From NCBI GenBank assembly GCA_012522285.1, contig JAAYKS010000068.1:1-11929 (forward strand): 11,929 nucleotides of DNA, read 5' to 3'. The position numbers were made by a program, and so were the translations under genes. Source of the DNA: Clostridiaceae bacterium. GTDB taxonomy: Bacteria > Bacillota > Clostridia > Saccharofermentanales > UBA5734. The number at the start of each line of letters is the position of its first letter. Within the stretch, counting starts at the first letter, position 1. Of the stretch, positions 1 through 7,071 are shown piece after piece. The notes beneath the pieces are model-generated. The model searched no databases and was not told the origin of the DNA. It saw only the letters and a list, made by a program, of their open reading frames with translations.

Positions 1-577
1 GGACGGTGGAGAGTCCGAAGTATATGTCACGCGCGACCGGGTTGAGGATCTCCTTGCGCTTGCCATGGAAGAACGCGTTCCCGAGCCGGTTCGCGATCTG
101 TGTTTCCTGGTTTTCCCGGATGTCCACCGCGTATACCGGACCTGCGATCGAAAACCCCGGCACAATCGTGATCGAGCGCAGGCACGCGAGACCCTCGCCC
201 GCGAGCCGGAAAAAATCCGGATTGAACTGGTCCAGGATGTCCAGCGGGACCGGGTGGCGGCGCCAACGGACCGGGGTGGTTCCGAACTCGTCGTGAAACG
301 CGCGCTGGTAGGAGCGTTCGCTCCCAAACCCGTATCGTTCCGAGAGGCGTCCGATCGAGTACCGCCCGCCGAGGAGATCCCCCAGCGATAACGCGATGCG
401 CCGGCGGCGGACATACTCCATAAGCCCGGTGGAGGTGGCGCCTCGCCAGATGCGCAGTAAATGGAATTTCGAGAGGTTGACGTGGTCCGAGATCCGGTCC
501 AGGTCCAAGGGTTCAAGGAGATGATCCTCGATGAACCCGGTTGTTTCACGCAGTACCCCGAGGAGATAGTGGTCCAT
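1..577 (-). CDS. AraC-family transcriptional regulator, C-terminally truncated by the window edge
   Basis: The frame stays open from the ATG at 577-575 to base 1, giving about 192 residues. Residues 8-107 form an AraC/XylS DNA-binding domain with two helix-turn-helix units. The first lies around residues 27-45, and the second around 74-97 carries the typical GFGSERSYQRAFHDEFG pattern followed by TPVRWRR. From about residue 135 a second domain begins (TIVPGFSIAGPVYAVDIREN), resembling the GyrI-like effector-binding fold that often follows an N-terminal AraC domain; only its first part is present. A G-rich stretch just upstream of the ATG can serve as ribosome binding site. The gene is divergent from the nucleotidyltransferase-UvrA pair, 98 bases apart, so it probably controls that pair in response to a small molecule. 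Family assignment is firm; ligand and target are inferred. Confidence 0.9.
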   Translation of the reverse strand, partial: MDHYLLGVLRETTGFIEDHLLEPLDLDRISDHVNLSKFHLLRIWRGATSTGLMEYVRRRRIALSLGDLLGGRYSIGRLSERYGFGSERSYQRAFHDEFGTTPVRWRRHPVPLDILDQFNPDFFRLAGEGLACLRSITIVPGFSIAGPVYAVDIRENQETQIANRLGNAFFHGKRKEILNPVARDIYFGLSTV

Positions 578-675
578 GGCACCCCCGTGTGCAAGTCAGC
601 AATTCCTGTCGCATAGAGCATTCCTCTACGTGGCATACTCTACCATACGCAATGCTTCGGGAGGGGGAAACGCAC
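578..675. promoter_or_regulatory. Divergent intergenic control region with short repeats
   Basis: This 98-base gap must hold the promoters for both the AraC-type regulator and the nucleotidyltransferase operon. It contains CTCTAC twice in the same orientation (624-629 and 638-643) and GCATA twice (611-615 and 633-637, about two helical turns apart). It also has an inverted TAGAG-N5-CTCTA at 614-628. Such short direct repeats are what an AraC-type regulator could bind, but that is inference. I found no clear -35/-10 pair in either direction, which is common for activator-dependent promoters. A GAGGGGG stretch at 661-667 precedes the downstream ATG. Confidence 0.4.
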
Positions 676-1608
676 ATGGAGAACCTACGCGCGATCGGCG
701 CGGATGACGCGATGCGGCAGCGGTACCTGGAGGCGATGGAGGCGTTCCTGGACAAGGCACGCCCGGATCCCAACATCCTGGCGGTGGTGGTGGGCGGGAG
801 TCTTGCGTACGACGTGATCTGGGAGAAAAGCGACATCGACATAACCGTCGTGGTGCGCGACCAGTTGCTGCGTAGCCGTTCGTACAGCATCGTGGAAGAC
901 GGGATCGTGCTCAACCTGTCCATGGCCACACGCAGCGAGTTCCGGCGGGACCTCGAGCGCTGTGCGTGCGGCTCGTGCGGCCAGGCGTACTACGCTAAGG
1001 GCCAGATGGTGTACACCGCGGACGAGAGCCTGGCGGAGTTCTTTGAGGAGAACCGGGTGATCGGGGAGGACGATGCCGCGCTGTCCGTGATGATGATGGC
1101 GGGCATGCTGATCTCCGACCTTGAGAAGAGCCGCAAGTGGCTGGTCGCCCGCCGGGACCCGCAGTATGCCCAGTACTTCCTGCTCCACTGCACCGAGACC
1201 GTCGCGGTGATGGAGCTCTGCCTCCGGGGTGAGCCCGCGTCCCGCGCCGCGATCCAGAAGGCGATGGTGATCGAGCCCGAACTCATGCAACGGGTGTACA
1301 CCTGCCCGATGTCGCACCTCTACACCCCCGAGGAAGTCGAGGAGGCGCAGAGGGAGATGGAGGCATACCTCGAGCGGCATATCGACATAATCGCGCGCCC
1401 GGTGCTCGCGTTCCTCGCGGACGGAGAACTCAAGACCGGCACCCTGATCGAGCGGCATTTCCACGAGGAAATCCATTTCCTGATCATGGTATTTGATTGG
1501 CTGGCGGACAAAGGGGTGATCGATCGGGCAGCCCGGACCATCCGCATCACCCCCAAGGGCCGACAGGTGTTTGAGGAGATCGGCTACCTGTACGTGGGAC
1601 CAAACTGA
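676..1608 (+). CDS. Nucleotidyltransferase-domain protein (Pol beta superfamily), possible antibiotic- or nucleotide-modifying enzyme
   Basis: The product is 310 residues. The ATG at 676 is preferred because GAGGGGGAAA lies 6-15 bases upstream and the nucleotidyltransferase fold begins soon after; the frame is open further upstream, but that part lacks a ribosome binding site. Residues 40-42 are the GGS motif and 52-55 are SDID (D53, D55), the signature that binds the nucleotide and metal. The strand that usually supplies the third carboxylate reads GIVLNLSM around residues 76-82 and shows Asn rather than an obvious acid. Residues 96-101 hold three Cys. The middle (about 130-240) looks helical, and 262-305 resembles a winged helix (HEEIHFLIMVFDWLADKG then RITPKGRQVFEE). 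It is the first gene of an operon with the UvrA-like gene. It may transfer a nucleotide to a drug, as aminoglycoside adenylyltransferases do, or may be regulatory; the substrate cannot be read from the sequence. Confidence 0.82.
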   Translation: MENLRAIGADDAMRQRYLEAMEAFLDKARPDPNILAVVVGGSLAYDVIWEKSDIDITVVVRDQLLRSRSYSIVEDGIVLNLSMATRSEFRRDLERCACGSCGQAYYAKGQMVYTADESLAEFFEENRVIGEDDAALSVMMMAGMLISDLEKSRKWLVARRDPQYAQYFLLHCTETVAVMELCLRGEPASRAAIQKAMVIEPELMQRVYTCPMSHLYTPEEVEEAQREMEAYLERHIDIIARPVLAFLADGELKTGTLIERHFHEEIHFLIMVFDWLADKGVIDRAARTIRITPKGRQVFEEIGYLYVGPN

Positions 1609-1621
1609 AAGGAGAGGCGAC

Positions 1622-4498
1622 ATGGCAGTACGAACCACAATCGAGATCGTCAATGCACGTCAGAACAATCTCAAGAATGTGACGGTCGAGATCCCCCGGG
1701 ACCGGCTGACCGTGATCACCGGGGTATCTGGCTCGGGCAAGTCCTCGCTCGCGTTCGACGTGGTCTACGGGGAGGGGCAACGCCGGTTCCTCGATTCTAT
1801 CTCGACGTTTGCCAAGAGCCGGATCAGTCAGCTGAAAAAAGCGAAAGTCGACTATGTGCGCGGGTTGTCCCCGGTCATCGCGATCGAGCAGAAAAAAGGG
1901 AACAACAACCCGCGCTCTACTGTGGGTACGGTGACCGACATCAACGACTACCTACGCCTCTTGTTTGCGACGGTAGGGACCGGCTCCTGCCCGGTGTGCG
2001 GGCACCCGCTGCGTCAGCGGACCGCCACCCAGCTCGCGGAGCGCATCGGGCAGCTCCCTGCGGGCACGGTCGTCGAGCTGCGCGCCCCGTTTTCTCGCCC
2101 GCACGGCGAGGACTACGAGTACGCATTCCATCTGCTGCGCGAGAAGGGGTTCAAGAACCTGATCGTGGACGGGGAGCCGTTCTCGCTCGCGGAGAAGCGC
2201 GAGCTGGACGAGTCGCGCGAGTACCGGATCGAGCTGCTCATCGACCGTTTTACCCTCCGGCACGACAGTTTCATCCAGCTCGCCAAGTCCATCGAGGCCG
2301 CGATGCTCACGCTGGACGAGGACATTTTTCTCAAGATCGAGATCCCGTCCGGCGCGCCTGCGGGCTTCTATGACGGGTTCGGGTGCCCCGAACACCACTA
2401 CGCGCTGTTCGAGATGCAGCCGGTCCATTTTTCCTTCAACACTCCTGCGAGCGCCTGCCACACCTGCATGGGGGTGGGACTGTCGTACGTGGTGGAGCCG
2501 CGCTTCCTTGTGGTCGCGCCGGAGCGGAGCATCGCGCGCGGAGCGCTCAAGAGCACGGTTTTCAACACCTCGCCCGCGGGCATGCAGAGCTACCGGGGCG
2601 TGCAAATGTACAGCCTCTCGCAGAAGTACGGGTTTAGTCTGGACACTCCGTTCCGGGACTTGCCGCAACATATCCACGAGATCCTGTTTTTCGGAACCAA
2701 GGGCGAACCAGTCGAGATGCTTCACCCGCCATACGCGACAAAGAAGAACTGGATCACCGGCCGGACGCGTCCGTTCGTCGGGCTTGCGACCGAAATGGAG
2801 AGCTGGTACCGGCATTATATCCGGCGCACCTCGACTACCGAGACGTTCGAACCCGAGTTCATCCGGGATTGCATGATCGAGAAGGTCTGCCCGGAGTGCG
2901 GCGGGGCGCGGCTCAAGAAGCAGCGGCTCAACGTCAAGGTGGGCGGACTGGACATTGACCAGCTCAGTCGGATGCAGCTCCCGGAGCTGCTCGGGTTCCT
3001 CGAGGGGCTGCGGTTCGATGAGGACCAGAGGGAGGTGGCCGAGGCCATCGTCCGGGAGCTCGCGACGCGCCTGCGGCTGCTCATCGACATCGGTCTGCAC
3101 TACATCAGCCTGGGACGGCGCAGTGACAGTATCTCGGGCGGCGAAATGCAGCGGATCAAGATGTCCACCCAGATCAGCAGCGAGCTCATGGGCATGCTGT
3201 ACGTGATGGACGAGCCGAGCATCGGGCTGCACCCGCGCGACACCGTCCGGGTGATCGAGACCATGAAAAAACTCCGTGACATCGGAAACACTGTGATCGT
3301 GGTCGAACACGACATGGAGACCATCCGGAGCGCAGACCACATCATCGAGATCGGCCCCGGCCCCGGGGTGCACGGCGGACACATCGTTGCGGCCGGCACA
3401 GTCGACGACATCGCGGCTGCGTCGGACTCGGCCACCGGGCGGTATCTGTCAGGCCGGGCTTCCATCCCGGTGCCCACTCGGCGGCACATGCTCGGGGACG
3501 ACTTCCTGACGATCCAGGGCGCGCGGGAGAACAACCTCAAGAACCTGGACGTCGACATCCCGCTGGGTGTGTTCCTGTGCGTGACCGGAGTGTCGGGCTC
3601 GGGCAAGAGTTCGCTGGTCAACGAGATCCTGTACAAGCAGCTCAAGATCGCCAAGACCGGTGCGCGTATCGTACCGGGCGAACACGACTTTCTGTTCGGT
3701 ACAGAGCTTATCCAGAACGTCATCGCGATCGATCAGACCCCGATCGGGCGCAATAGCAAGTCTAACCCCGCGACCTACATCGGGCTCTACGACCGGATCC
3801 GTAAGCTGTTCGCCTCGCTCCCAGAAGCTGCGGAGCGAGGGTACACGGCGCTGGACTTCAGCCTCACGCATTCCAACGGCACCCGGTGCGAACATTGCTC
3901 GGGCGACGGGGTGATCGTGACCAGCCTGCAGTTCATGGCGGACATCGAGACCATCTGCCCGGTGTGCAAGGGTACGCGCTTTTCCGAGGAGGGGCTGGAG
4001 GTCAAGTACCGCGGGAAAAACATCGCGGACGTGCTCGAGATGACCGTGGAGGAAGCGCTGGACTTTTTCGCTGAGGAGAAGCTCCTCGCGCACAAGCTCA
4101 AGGTCATGAACGAGCTCGGGCTGGGGTACATGACGCTGGGACAAAGTTCGACCACGCTGTCGGGCGGGGAGGCGCAACGCGTCAAACTCGCCTACGAGCT
4201 GTCCAAGGTGAAGCGCGGTGCACACAACCTGTACATCCTCGATGAGCCGACGACCGGGCTGCACCTCGCGGACATCCAGAAGCTCCTGGATTGCCTGTAC
4301 CGACTGGTCGATCAAGGGCATTCTGTAATCGTGATCGAGCACAATCTGGATGTGATCAAGTGTGCGGACTACATCATCGACCTGGGTCCGGACGGCGGTG
4401 CGCAGGGCGGGCAGGTCGTGGCGGAGGGCACACCGGAGGCAGTCGCGCGGGTCGCGGCTTCACTGACCGGGCACTACCTACGGGAGGTGCTCCGATAG
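1622..4498 (+). CDS. uvrA: UvrA-family excinuclease ABC subunit A, probable accessory paralogue
   Basis: The product is 958 residues, close to the usual ~940 of UvrA. The ATG at 1622 follows the upstream TGA by 13 bases and has AGGAGAGG in that gap, so it is translationally linked. First half: Walker A GVSGSGKS (34-41), Q-loop IEQK near 88-91, signature SGGEMQR (505-511), Walker B ending DEP (530-532). Second half: Walker A GVSGSGKS (656-663), signature LSGGEAQR (846-853), Walker B ILDEPTTGLH. The zinc module C756-x2-C759 / C779-x2-C782 is intact. The first module reads C255-x2-H258 / C279-x2-C282, with His for the usual second Cys. Extra Cys pairs are C123/C126 and C423/C426. The region between about 120 and 250, which binds UvrB in canonical UvrA, is present, unlike in short UvrA2/DrrC-type proteins. 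Family function is cytoplasmic DNA-damage recognition in nucleotide excision repair. The stretch near 59-98 departs from housekeeping UvrA (KKGN before NPRSTVGT), and the operon context suggests a second, specialised copy. Confidence 0.93.
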   Translation: MAVRTTIEIVNARQNNLKNVTVEIPRDRLTVITGVSGSGKSSLAFDVVYGEGQRRFLDSISTFAKSRISQLKKAKVDYVRGLSPVIAIEQKKGNNNPRSTVGTVTDINDYLRLLFATVGTGSCPVCGHPLRQRTATQLAERIGQLPAGTVVELRAPFSRPHGEDYEYAFHLLREKGFKNLIVDGEPFSLAEKRELDESREYRIELLIDRFTLRHDSFIQLAKSIEAAMLTLDEDIFLKIEIPSGAPAGFYDGFGCPEHHYALFEMQPVHFSFNTPASACHTCMGVGLSYVVEPRFLVVAPERSIARGALKSTVFNTSPAGMQSYRGVQMYSLSQKYGFSLDTPFRDLPQHIHEILFFGTKGEPVEMLHPPYATKKNWITGRTRPFVGLATEMESWYRHYIRRTSTTETFEPEFIRDCMIEKVCPECGGARLKKQRLNVKVGGLDIDQLSRMQLPELLGFLEGLRFDEDQREVAEAIVRELATRLRLLIDIGLHYISLGRRSDSISGGEMQRIKMSTQISSELMGMLYVMDEPSIGLHPRDTVRVIETMKKLRDIGNTVIVVEHDMETIRSADHIIEIGPGPGVHGGHIVAAGTVDDIAAASDSATGRYLSGRASIPVPTRRHMLGDDFLTIQGARENNLKNLDVDIPLGVFLCVTGVSGSGKSSLVNEILYKQLKIAKTGARIVPGEHDFLFGTELIQNVIAIDQTPIGRNSKSNPATYIGLYDRIRKLFASLPEAAERGYTALDFSLTHSNGTRCEHCSGDGVIVTSLQFMADIETICPVCKGTRFSEEGLEVKYRGKNIADVLEMTVEEALDFFAEEKLLAHKLKVMNELGLGYMTLGQSSTTLSGGEAQRVKLAYELSKVKRGAHNLYILDEPTTGLHLADIQKLLDCLYRLVDQGHSVIVIEHNLDVIKCADYIIDLGPDGGAQGGQVVAEGTPEAVARVAASLTGHYLREVLR

Positions 4499-4612
4499 GC
4501 CGGTGCATCGCGACGTCGTCCGATCCTGGGGGCGTGCGCGTCAGAACGATGACACGATGCGCCCGCTTTGAACCCTTGCTCGTAAATCTCCCGGGTCGGA
4601 TACTTTTTTCAT

Positions 4613-4637
4613 GCTTGCACCTCGCAACGGCTTGCAC
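4613..4637. repeat. Short direct repeat GCTTGCAC
   Basis: GCTTGCAC occurs at 4613-4620 and again at 4630-4637 (period 17) in the 167-base gap between the tail-to-tail ends of the UvrA-like and recombinase genes. Two CATATG palindromes follow at 4637-4642 and 4653-4658. I see no strong hairpin with a T tract for either gene; TTTTTT at 4604-4609 has only a weak stem in front. The repeats could be recombinase core or arm sites, but nothing beyond proximity supports that. Confidence 0.35.
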
Positions 4638-4665
4638 ATATGCATCTGAAATCATATGAATCGGA

Positions 4666-5697
4666 TTACGTCCCGCCATTTTCCTCTTCGCCCGATCCGG
4701 CGGTGCCGTCCGGTGCCGGGGGCGTGGGATCGGAGCGGTGACGCCTTCCGCTGAGCGGGTTGCTGTCAACCGCGGTGTGAAGTTGCTCGTTGTCCACATG
4801 GGTATAGATTTCAGTCGTCGAAACGCTTTCGTGTCCGAGGATGCGCTGCAGAACCCGGATATCGACTTTTCCGTATTTGTACATCAGGGTAGCTGCGGTA
4901 TGACGGAGCTTGTGGGTGGAGTAACGGGCGGGATCCAGTCCGGCCTGTCGGAGGGACCGCTTGACGACGACTTGCACCATTTTGCTGCTGATGCGGGTCC
5001 CCAGCCGGGTCGTGAACAGTGCCTCCGGGTCTTTTAGTTTGTCGTTTTTGGGGCGCACCTTGAGCCAGTCTTCCAGCGCCTCCATACAGGCGGGATTGAG
5101 ATAGATGGTGCGTTCCTTTGCCCCTTTGCCAAGCACGGTCAGGGTGTCTTCCCGGATGTCACCCAGCGAGATCCCGCAGAGTTCGGACAACCGCATGCCA
5201 CAGTTGAGAAACAGTGTGAGGATGCATGTGTCCCGCACCTGGTTGATGGCATCGCTTTCCGAGGCCGTGTTCAGCAGCGACTGGCTTTCCTCCAGCGAGA
5301 GATACCGGGGAAGGCGGCGCACCAGTTTTGGTGTTTCCAGTTCGTAGGAGGGGTCTTCTTCCAGGATCCTCGATTTGGCTTTGAGATACTTAAAAAAAGA
5401 GCGTAGGGTCGCGATCTTGCGGGCGCGGGTGGCGGGAGATCCTTTGCGCACGCGGCTGACATAGGTTATAAATGCATACAGGTCCTGGAGATGGATCGAC
5501 TGCAAAAATGTCTCGTCCACCACGCTGATGTCTACATCTTTGAGTGGTTTTCCGCGCCAAGAACGATCCCGCTCCCGCACCAGATAGCGGAAAAACAGGA
5601 CCAGATCATAGCGGTATTCGCGGACGGTGAGGGGAGACCGCTCCAGGATCGCTTCCATATATCCCAGGTATTCTTCCATATATCGAAACGAATCCAT
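4666..5697 (-). CDS. Tyrosine recombinase, XerC/XerD-like
   Basis: The product is 343 residues. An N-terminal SAM-like core-binding domain (about 5-108, with TVREYRYDLVLFFRYL) precedes the catalytic domain (about 125-305). All catalytic residues are visible: R169 (GMRLSEL), K191 (LGKGAKER), H262 and R265 (HKLRHTAATLM), H289 (LGHES) and the nucleophile Y298 (TEIYTHV). It cuts and rejoins DNA through a 3'-phosphotyrosine link; Xer proteins resolve chromosome dimers at dif, and relatives drive integrons and islands. The last 40 or so residues after the tyrosine form a Pro/Gly/Glu-rich tail (311-343), longer than in standard XerC/D at about 300 residues. The ATG at 5697 has AAGGGAG upstream. A possible -10 TATGAT lies at 5752-5742 on the minus strand, but its -35 is poor. 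It stands alone, so XerC, XerD or an integrase cannot be told apart from the sequence. Confidence 0.93.
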   Translation of the reverse strand: MDSFRYMEEYLGYMEAILERSPLTVREYRYDLVLFFRYLVRERDRSWRGKPLKDVDISVVDETFLQSIHLQDLYAFITYVSRVRKGSPATRARKIATLRSFFKYLKAKSRILEEDPSYELETPKLVRRLPRYLSLEESQSLLNTASESDAINQVRDTCILTLFLNCGMRLSELCGISLGDIREDTLTVLGKGAKERTIYLNPACMEALEDWLKVRPKNDKLKDPEALFTTRLGTRISSKMVQVVVKRSLRQAGLDPARYSTHKLRHTAATLMYKYGKVDIRVLQRILGHESVSTTEIYTHVDNEQLHTAVDSNPLSGRRHRSDPTPPAPDGTAGSGEEENGGT

Positions 5698-5819
5698 CGT
5701 CGTTGGTTCACTCCCTTTTCTGAGGTGTTTCAGCCGGGTTCATCATATCATATCCCCTTGAAGCGACCGCACCAGACGGGGGTGTTGCACGGCGTCGGCG
5801 AGAAACGGGGAGAGGGGAT

Positions 5820-5856
5820 TGTGCAGTTGTCCAAAATAGACTCCATGCACTGCACA
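5820..5856. repeat. Perfect 8-bp inverted repeat upstream of the asd promoter
   Basis: TGTGCAGT (5820-5827) and ACTGCACA (5849-5856) are exact reverse complements, separated by 21 bases. The right arm ends four bases before the -35 hexamer of the asd promoter. This could be a two-half-site operator or activator site. A run of T begins about six bases after the right arm, so a long-loop terminator is an alternative, but no plus-strand gene lies upstream for it to end. Confidence 0.5.
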
Positions 5857-5859
5857 GGC

Positions 5860-5888
5860 TTGTTTTTTATTTGGTCTGGTGATAGAAT
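5860..5888 (+). promoter_or_regulatory. Sigma-A-type promoter of the asd-larA operon
   Basis: A -35 hexamer TTGTTT (5860-5865) and a -10 hexamer TAGAAT (5883-5888) are separated by exactly 17 bases. TG one base before the -10 makes it an extended -10. Transcription should start near 5895, leaving a leader of about 50 bases. In the leader, TGTCC and GGACA can pair in a small hairpin (about 5906-5924). The leader also contains an ATG at 5928 that opens only an eight-codon frame overlapping the asd start. Confidence 0.75.
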
Positions 5889-5946
5889 ACACCGCAAGCA
5901 CACAAATGTCCATGTCGGACGGACACAATGAGAGGATTCTACAAAG

Positions 5947-7032
5947 ATGGATAAGAAGCTTAAAGTCGGCATCATCGGGGCTACCGGATATGTGGGGCAG
6001 CGGTTTATCACCCTCCTGTCCGGTCATCCCTGGTTTGAGACCGTCGCATTGGCGGCGTCGCCCCGTTCTGCCGGAAAAACATATGGAGAAGCGGTCAAAG
6101 GACGATGGAAGATTGACCTGCCGATGCCGGCCGAGATCGAAAGCATGATCGTCTGGGGAACCGATGCGATCGAGCAGATGTGTGAGTCTGTCGATTTTGT
6201 CTTTTGCGCCGTGGATATGCCCAAGGACGAAATCCGTGCGCTGGAAGAGCGGATCGCACGCACCGAGACCCCTGTTGTATCCAACAACTCCGCGCACCGC
6301 TGGACGCCGGATGTGCCGGTGATGATTCCGGAAATCAACCCGGAGCATGTCGCGGTGATACCGTTCCAGCGCCGCCGGCTGGGCACCGTGAGGGGTTTTG
6401 TGGCCGCCAAACCCAACTGCTCGATCCAGAGCTACGTGCCCGCGCTGTCCGCACTCCGCGCGTTTGGCATCGAACAAGTGGTGACATGCACCTATCAGGC
6501 CATATCCGGTGCCGGCAAGACCTTTGTGGACTGGCCGGAGATGCAAAACAACATGATTCCCTACATCGGTGGGGAAGACGAAAAGAGCGAGCAGGAACCT
6601 CTCCGCATATGGGGGCGTGTGGAAAATGGAGTGGTGGTACCGGCCACAGCGCCTGTGATCTCCGCACAGTGCTACCGGATCGCCGTTCAGGAAGGGCATA
6701 CGGCCGCGGTTTCGGTCAAGTTTACCCAAAAACCGGACAGGGAAGAGATTCTCGCGCGTTGGGCCGCCTTTGAGGGCCTCCCACAGGTCCGCAACCTGCC
6801 TTCGGCACCGAAACCCTTCCTCCGCTATCTGGAAGATCCGAACCGGCCTCAGCCGGCTCTGGACGCCAACGCGGGCGGCGGGATGGCGGTTTCGATCGGG
6901 CGGTTGCGCCCGGATCCGGTGATGGACTGGAAATTCACCTGCCTTTCGCACAATACCTTGCGCGGGGCGGCCGGCGGGGCGGTACTGACCGCCGAACTGC
7001 TGGTGGACCAGGGGTATATCGTGGCAAAATAA
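5947..7032 (+). CDS. asd: Aspartate-semialdehyde dehydrogenase (fungal/archaeal-type)
   Basis: The product is 361 residues, typical of the fungal/archaeal-type ASADH branch. This enzyme reduces L-aspartyl-4-phosphate to aspartate semialdehyde with NADPH, the branch point to lysine/diaminopimelate, threonine, methionine and isoleucine; it is cytosolic. The NADP-binding motif GATGYVGQ is at residues 11-18. The catalytic cysteine C158 lies in KPNCSIQ. H251 in the QEGHTAAV segment is the expected acid-base residue, with R244 nearby for substrate binding. SNNSAHR (112-118) is also typical. GAGAGGA about ten bases before the ATG serves as ribosome binding site. It is the first gene after a strong promoter and is followed 39 bases later by a LarA-family gene. 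The C-terminus (SHNTLRGAAGGAVLTAELL) matches the family. Malonyl-CoA reductases of archaea belong to the same fold, but the bacterial setting favours Asd. Confidence 0.95.
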   Translation: MDKKLKVGIIGATGYVGQRFITLLSGHPWFETVALAASPRSAGKTYGEAVKGRWKIDLPMPAEIESMIVWGTDAIEQMCESVDFVFCAVDMPKDEIRALEERIARTETPVVSNNSAHRWTPDVPVMIPEINPEHVAVIPFQRRRLGTVRGFVAAKPNCSIQSYVPALSALRAFGIEQVVTCTYQAISGAGKTFVDWPEMQNNMIPYIGGEDEKSEQEPLRIWGRVENGVVVPATAPVISAQCYRIAVQEGHTAAVSVKFTQKPDREEILARWAAFEGLPQVRNLPSAPKPFLRYLEDPNRPQPALDANAGGGMAVSIGRLRPDPVMDWKFTCLSHNTLRGAAGGAVLTAELLVDQGYIVAK

Positions 7033-7071
7033 GAGCCGAACCGGAATTCTCCTTGGAAAGGGTTGCCCTAC

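Noticed and set aside
541..675. N-terminal extension of the nucleotidyltransferase frame to 541
   Set aside because: The extension overlaps the AraC gene and the divergent control region, lacks a ribosome binding site, and does not look like protein of the family.
1571..1621. Upstream start for the UvrA-like frame inside the nucleotidyltransferase
   Set aside because: The ATG at 1622 has AGGAGAGG at proper spacing and begins where UvrA homology begins.
685..1653. 322-codon minus-strand frame opposite the nucleotidyltransferase
   Set aside because: His/Leu/Arg-rich shadow translation, while the plus strand carries the GGS and DxD motifs.
1952..3382. Long open frame (476 codons) on the minus strand inside the UvrA-like gene
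   Set aside because: It lies opposite a gene with full family motifs. Long antisense frames are expected in GC-rich coding DNA, and the translation is Arg/His/Leu-rich with no recognisable motif.
4595..4612. T6 run after the UvrA-like gene as a terminator
   Set aside because: Only a four-base stem (ACCC/GGGT) with a long loop can be drawn before it; too weak to call.
5928..5954. Eight-codon frame overlapping the asd start as a possible leader peptide
   Set aside because: It contains no run of regulatory codons and no attenuator hairpin follows it; chance is sufficient.
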